A stretch of 6,131 nt of DNA, taken from assembly GCA_025356915.1 (NCBI GenBank), contig JANXQG010000466.1, forward strand, positions 1-6,131. Direction: 5' to 3'. Shown here piece by piece: positions 4,866 through 6,131 of the stretch (positions within the stretch are counted from its first letter, which is position 1; each line of letters opens with the position of its first letter). Position numbers and translations under genes: made by a program. Below the pieces are notes generated by a model that saw only the letters and a list, made by a program, of their open reading frames with translations, was not told where the DNA came from and did no database searches. Origin of the DNA: Planctomycetota bacterium (GTDB taxonomy: Bacteria; Planctomycetota; Planctomycetia; Pirellulales; Thermoguttaceae).

Positions 4866-6131
4866 CTACTTCCATTTCGGGCGTCTCCCAGAATCACTCG
4901 CTCCGTTGCTGACACTCGGTTTGGCGGTAATGAGGCGGAAATTCTCGGCCCCGAGCAGTTCTTCCACGCGGCCGCGCATCTCAGGATTATTGGCGATGCG
5001 GAAGGTGTCGCAGCGGCAGGAAATCTTTCGCCCGTCGGCAAGGCAGAGCAAAAGCTCGAACGGACACTCGCCAGGGTAGCCGCGGAGAATCTCGTGGAGC
5101 ATCTCCAACTTTTTCACTCCGTGCGACTCTTCCACCACGCGGACGCGGATCCCACGCGTATATCGGGCTTCGAGATCGCCAATGGGGATGATTTCGTTGA
5201 CGATCAGGTTCGCCTCTTCGCTGCTGGGCCGCTTGTCGATCGCGCCTTTGAGAACGCAAATCATTTCTGCCTGGACCATCTCACCGAATTGGGCAAATTG
5301 CTCCGGCCAGCAGATGCATCGCATGATCCCTTCCGTGTCTTCGAGGTCAAACATGGCGTAGCGGCTCGATGCGCCCGGCTTGGGGTTCTTCGTGTGCGAA
5401 TGTTTGATTGAGGCGATCATGCCGCCGATCATCACCTCGGTACGAGATTTCAAGGCGGCCGCTTCGACGGTAGTATGCGAACAATACGCCCGCAACTTTT
5501 TGGCATGTTCGGCTAGCGGATGGCTCGACAGGTAGAAGCCGAGTACTTCCTTCTCCTTGGCCAACTGGTCCTTCGGATCCCACGCGGGCACGTTGGGCAG
5601 GTCATTGACGGCCGTGCCGACCGATTCTTCTTCTTCTTCATCGTCGTCGAAAAGACCCTTCTGCCCGCTGCGACGATCAGAGGCCGCCGAAGCACCCGCC
5701 TGCAATCCGCGATCGATGGCGGCGGACCATTGCGAGCGATGCCCGCCCAGCGAATCAAAGGCCCCGGCTTTCACCAGCGACTCGATGGCCGTTCGATTGA
5801 CCTGGCCTGGATCAAGCCGTTGGCAGAAATCGAAGATGCTCCGATACGGCCCCCCCGACTTGCGGGCCTTGACGATCGCGGCCGACGCGGCACCGCCGCA
5901 GCTTTTAATGGCCGACAGAGCGTAGAATATCTTACCGTCGCCGACGGCGAACTCGACGTCCGAACGGTTGACGTCCGGCGGCATGACCTCGAGATTCATG
6001 CGATTGCAATCTTCGATATGCTCGACCAGCGAGTCCTTCTTCTTGAAGTTGCGCCCCGGAATGTCGCTGGAAAGCAAGGCCGCCATGAACTCGACTTGGT
6101 AATGGGCCTTGAGGTAGGCCGTCATGTAGGC
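4866..6131 (-). CDS. dnaE: DNA polymerase III alpha subunit, C-terminal part (partial)
   Basis: C-terminal 421 residues of the replicative polymerase alpha subunit. The frame runs open through the window edge (Ala-Tyr precede the Met at 6125), so the 5' end, with the PHP and polymerase catalytic domains, is missing. Residues below count from that Met. Residues 1-60 are the end of the polymerase/fingers part (AYLKAHYQVEFMAALLSSD). Residues 66-130 carry the helix-hairpin-helix region (IKSCGGAASAAIVKAR, VNRTAIESLVKAGAFDSLG). Q155-K-G-L-F159 matches the QxxLF beta-clamp-binding motif and is followed by an acidic run (160-167). Residues 188-210 contain KEKEVLGFYLSSHPL. The OB fold spans about 229-315 (VMIGGMIASIKHSHTKNPK, MFDLEDTEG). 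The remainder to 419 is the C-terminal region that in this family contacts the tau clamp-loader subunit. The stop lies 70 bp from btaA; no terminator is obvious. Confidence 0.95.
   Translation of the reverse strand, partial: AYMTAYLKAHYQVEFMAALLSSDIPGRNFKKKDSLVEHIEDCNRMNLEVMPPDVNRSDVEFAVGDGKIFYALSAIKSCGGAASAAIVKARKSGGPYRSIFDFCQRLDPGQVNRTAIESLVKAGAFDSLGGHRSQWSAAIDRGLQAGASAASDRRSGQKGLFDDDEEEEESVGTAVNDLPNVPAWDPKDQLAKEKEVLGFYLSSHPLAEHAKKLRAYCSHTTVEAAALKSRTEVMIGGMIASIKHSHTKNPKPGASSRYAMFDLEDTEGIMRCICWPEQFAQFGEMVQAEMICVLKGAIDKRPSSEEANLIVNEIIPIGDLEARYTRGIRVRVVEESHGVKKLEMLHEILRGYPGECPFELLLCLADGRKISCRCDTFRIANNPEMRGRVEELLGAENFRLITAKPSVSNGASDSGRRPKWK
5625..5639. repeat. TTC trinucleotide run within dnaE
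   Basis: Five tandem TTC units on the plus strand read as consecutive GAA glutamate codons on the minus strand. Together with the neighbouring aspartate codons they make the acidic run just after the clamp-binding motif. The run is a multiple of three, so slippage would change the length of the acidic stretch without breaking the frame. Confidence 0.8.

Noticed and set aside
4796..5041. N-terminal extension of BtaA by 82 residues into dnaE.
   Set aside because: Recognisable family sequence and a good ribosome binding site begin at 4795; the extension is antiframe to dnaE coding sequence and low in family-like character.
4758..5411. Plus-strand open frame of 217 codons.
   Set aside because: It is a shadow opposite dnaE and btaA, with no recognisable domain, in GC-rich DNA where such frames are common.

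Overview
This 6.1-kb window reads as chromosomal DNA of a planctomycete, probably a member of the Pirellulales or a relative. That placement is an inference from three things: the style of the ECF sigma factor, its zinc-less membrane anti-sigma partner with the GELSEADRRALL-type N-terminus, and the secreted PDZ protein beside them. No rRNA or other phylogenetic marker is present to confirm it. All six genes lie on the minus strand, so in transcription order the window runs from its right end to its left end.

Right end (4866-6131): the C-terminal third of the replicative DNA polymerase III alpha subunit (dnaE), cut by the window edge. It keeps the helix-hairpin-helix region, a recognisable beta-clamp-binding motif, the OB fold and the C-terminal region. 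A 70-bp gap follows, holding a good sigma-70-type promoter and a Shine-Dalgarno sequence for the next genes.

Middle (2838-4795): btaA and btaB, joined by a one-base TAATG stop/start overlap. Together they should make the phosphorus-free betaine lipid DGTS. BtaA transfers the 3-amino-3-carboxypropyl group of SAM to diacylglycerol, and BtaB methylates the amino group three times.

The 244-bp gap 2594-2837 holds a roughly 128-bp imperfect inverted-repeat element (2683-2810) resembling a REP- or MITE-type unit. Between it and the next gene lies a candidate promoter.

Left part (102-2593): a three-gene cell-envelope signalling cluster. It has an ECF-like sigma factor, a single-pass membrane anti-sigma factor overlapping it by ATGA, and, 126 bp further on, a secreted PDZ-domain protein with no protease domain. 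The 126-bp gap (1146-1271) shows only the ribosome binding site of the PDZ gene. The left edge (7-63) carries a second inverted repeat, a perfect 24-bp hairpin whose two arms are each palindromic. No tRNA, rRNA, CRISPR array, transposase gene or phage gene was seen.
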